Source of the DNA: an uncultured Eubacteriales bacterium
Lineage (GTDB): Bacteria > Bacillota > Clostridia > Monoglobales > Monoglobaceae
Direction: 5' to 3'
DNA length: 64,000 bases
Assembly (NCBI GenBank): GCA_905198865.1
Contig: CAJKEB010000001.1
Location: 1-64,000 of the forward strand
This document shows, in pieces, positions 62,699 to 64,000 of this stretch. Each line of letters begins with the position of its first letter. Positions within the stretch are counted from its first letter, which is position 1. A program made the translations under genes and the position numbers. The notes beneath the pieces were generated by a model, which saw nothing but the letters and a program-made list of their open reading frames with translations, made no database searches and had not been told where the DNA came from.

Positions 62699-64000
62699 AT
62701 GAAAAATATCTTTAAAATAAGCAAACCAATTTGTATGGCTATCATATTAACTATTATTTTAGCTTATACTGTTATCCCGGTTTCTGCTGACAGTGTGCCG
62801 GTGCCGTATATAACTGACGGCAATGCTGAGTTTTCAATCAGTAATCCTGTAAGCAGTATTCAGACCGGCGATGAGGTGTATGTAAAGATTACTGCGTCCG
62901 GATTACCTGATGATTTGTACGCATATGAGCTTTGGATAAGCTTTGACAACAGTTATCTTACATATAAGTCAGCAGAATCAACTGAAGATACTGCAATAAA
63001 AGTTGATAATTATTCCAATGGAATATTAAAAATAGGTTTTTCAAGTACAACAACCGATAATCTGAATATCGGGAATGCGATTGCAACGCTAAAATTCAGT
63101 GCAAAGAAAAGTGGAACAACAAAAGTAAATCTTGACAGAGCCGTGATATTGAGCGGCTCAATGTCGTATACCGAATATCAAAATATTAACAAATCAACAA
63201 CTGTGGCCATAGCGCCGAAATCATCAGGCGGCAGTTCCGGAGGCGGAGGAGGCAGCGGCGGAAGCACAGGAGGATCTATCAGTATTGTGGGAGGAACAAA
63301 CAGTGTTTCAGGTTTGTCGCCCACAATGGTTCCGGCGTACGGAACTGCTCCTACCAATACTCCCGAAATTTTTAATGATTTATCAAACGCCGAATGGGCT
63401 GCGGAGGCAATTTTGGAATTATATGACTTGGGTGTAATCAATGGATACGACGACGGAGGTTATCATCCTGACGATACTATTACGCGTGCAGAGTTTTCAA
63501 AGCTAATCTGCGCAGCATTCAGCCTTGTAACACCGGTAACCGTTGAGGAAACGTATTTTACCGACATCAATGCCAATAATTGGTATGCGGTGTATATTTG
63601 TGCTGTTAAAAATGCAGGATTGATAAACGGTTATGATGACGGAAGCTTTAAGCCGGACGGCAGCATTACCCGTGAAGAAGCAGCGACAATTTTAGGACGA
63701 ACTATAGAAAGTCTCGGTTTAGATTTACCGGCTGACAGATTGAATATTAACTTTAATGATGAAGATGATATTTCGGATTATGCTGTAGGATATATAGACA
63801 GGCTCTATACAATGTCCTTGATAAACGGTGATAATAATTTATTCAGACCGGGAAGCAGTTTGACACGTGCGGAAAGCGCTCAAATGCTCTGGAATGTTAT
63901 ATTAAAAATAAATCAATATAATAACACAACAGAAAATGTCTCAATTCTTTCGTCATATTTCGAGTATGAGACAGAGCTAAGTGAGCAGTATACAGAGCCA
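62699..64000 (+). CDS. Cohesin-like/SLH surface protein (partial, runs off right edge)
   Basis: The frame stays open to the last base (434 codons seen). Signal peptide (about 1-30, ends VIPVSA), then a cohesin-like beta domain (about 40-155; VSSIQTGDEVYVKITASG, YAYELWISFDNSYLTY), a Gly/Ser linker (about 175-200), and three SLH repeats (about 220-405; YDLGVINGYDDG, NAGLINGYDDGSFKPD, RPGSSLTRAE). GAGGTGG upstream. A wall-anchored protein; the cohesin-like domain could bind dockerin partners or be a structural relative. The C-terminal end is outside the window. Confidence 0.85.
   Translation, partial: MKNIFKISKPICMAIILTIILAYTVIPVSADSVPVPYITDGNAEFSISNPVSSIQTGDEVYVKITASGLPDDLYAYELWISFDNSYLTYKSAESTEDTAIKVDNYSNGILKIGFSSTTTDNLNIGNAIATLKFSAKKSGTTKVNLDRAVILSGSMSYTEYQNINKSTTVAIAPKSSGGSSGGGGGSGGSTGGSISIVGGTNSVSGLSPTMVPAYGTAPTNTPEIFNDLSNAEWAAEAILELYDLGVINGYDDGGYHPDDTITRAEFSKLICAAFSLVTPVTVEETYFTDINANNWYAVYICAVKNAGLINGYDDGSFKPDGSITREEAATILGRTIESLGLDLPADRLNINFNDEDDISDYAVGYIDRLYTMSLINGDNNLFRPGSSLTRAESAQMLWNVILKINQYNNTTENVSILSSYFEYETELSEQYTEP

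Overview
The window is AT-rich Gram-positive (Firmicutes) chromosome, most likely from an anaerobic, spore-forming member of Clostridia. The support is: a small acid-soluble spore protein and SpoIIM; Firmicutes housekeeping blocks (yybS-gdpP-rplI-dnaB-tilS-hpt and yicC-remA-gmk-rpoZ-coaBC-priA-def); ferredoxin-linked indolepyruvate oxidoreductase; FeoAB; and two S-layer-homology (SLH) surface proteins. No rRNA, tRNA, phage, insertion sequence or CRISPR array was seen. Species cannot be fixed from the sequence alone. Most promoters are sigma-A type with a 17-bp spacer, often with an extended -10 (TGG before TATAAT).

Layout. 1-3.5 kb: an orphan small gene behind a perfect sigma-A promoter, an SCP2-like protein with a histone-H1-like tail, and feoAB on the minus strand. 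3.6-15.9 kb: a long plus-strand run with few gaps (MazG-like, yybS, gdpP, rplI, dnaB, tilS, hpt, a small membrane protein, an aminotransferase, trpS, tagO, wecB). 16-19 kb: spoIIM, then two tandem M42 peptidase genes, the second of which has lost its metal ligands. 19.1-26.4 kb: a catabolic or salvage cluster (Na+/solute symporter, arylacetate-CoA ligase, iorA, iorB, tandem-ACT regulator, Met-gamma-lyase-family PLP enzyme, Cys/His-rich mini-protein). 26.5-37.2 kb: SASP, pgi, thrC, tig-clpP-clpX, a Zn/Mn-type ABC transporter and a DtxR-family regulator.

37.2-45.6 kb is the most interesting part. A cobalamin riboswitch with its own terminator precedes a 978-residue cell-surface protein. That protein joins an alpha/alpha-toroid and a DUF4430 domain, in the order found in vertebrate transcobalamin and intrinsic factor, to three SLH repeats. 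Convergent to it lies an operon encoding the same two modules as separate exported proteins (toroid protein, then DUF4430 lipoprotein), followed by EcfT and one polypeptide fusing both ECF ATPases to an S-component. I read the locus as a wall-to-membrane corrinoid capture and uptake system.

45.7-64 kb: the def-priA-coaBC-rpoZ-gmk-remA-yicC block (minus strand), then an NlpC/P60 hydrolase, holA, an ECF sigma factor with a large Ser-rich anti-sigma protein, polA, coaE, a lytic transglycosylase, an M18 aminopeptidase, and a cohesin-like/SLH protein cut by the window edge. TagO and WecB could help make the secondary wall polymer that SLH domains bind, which would link the wall genes to the two SLH proteins.
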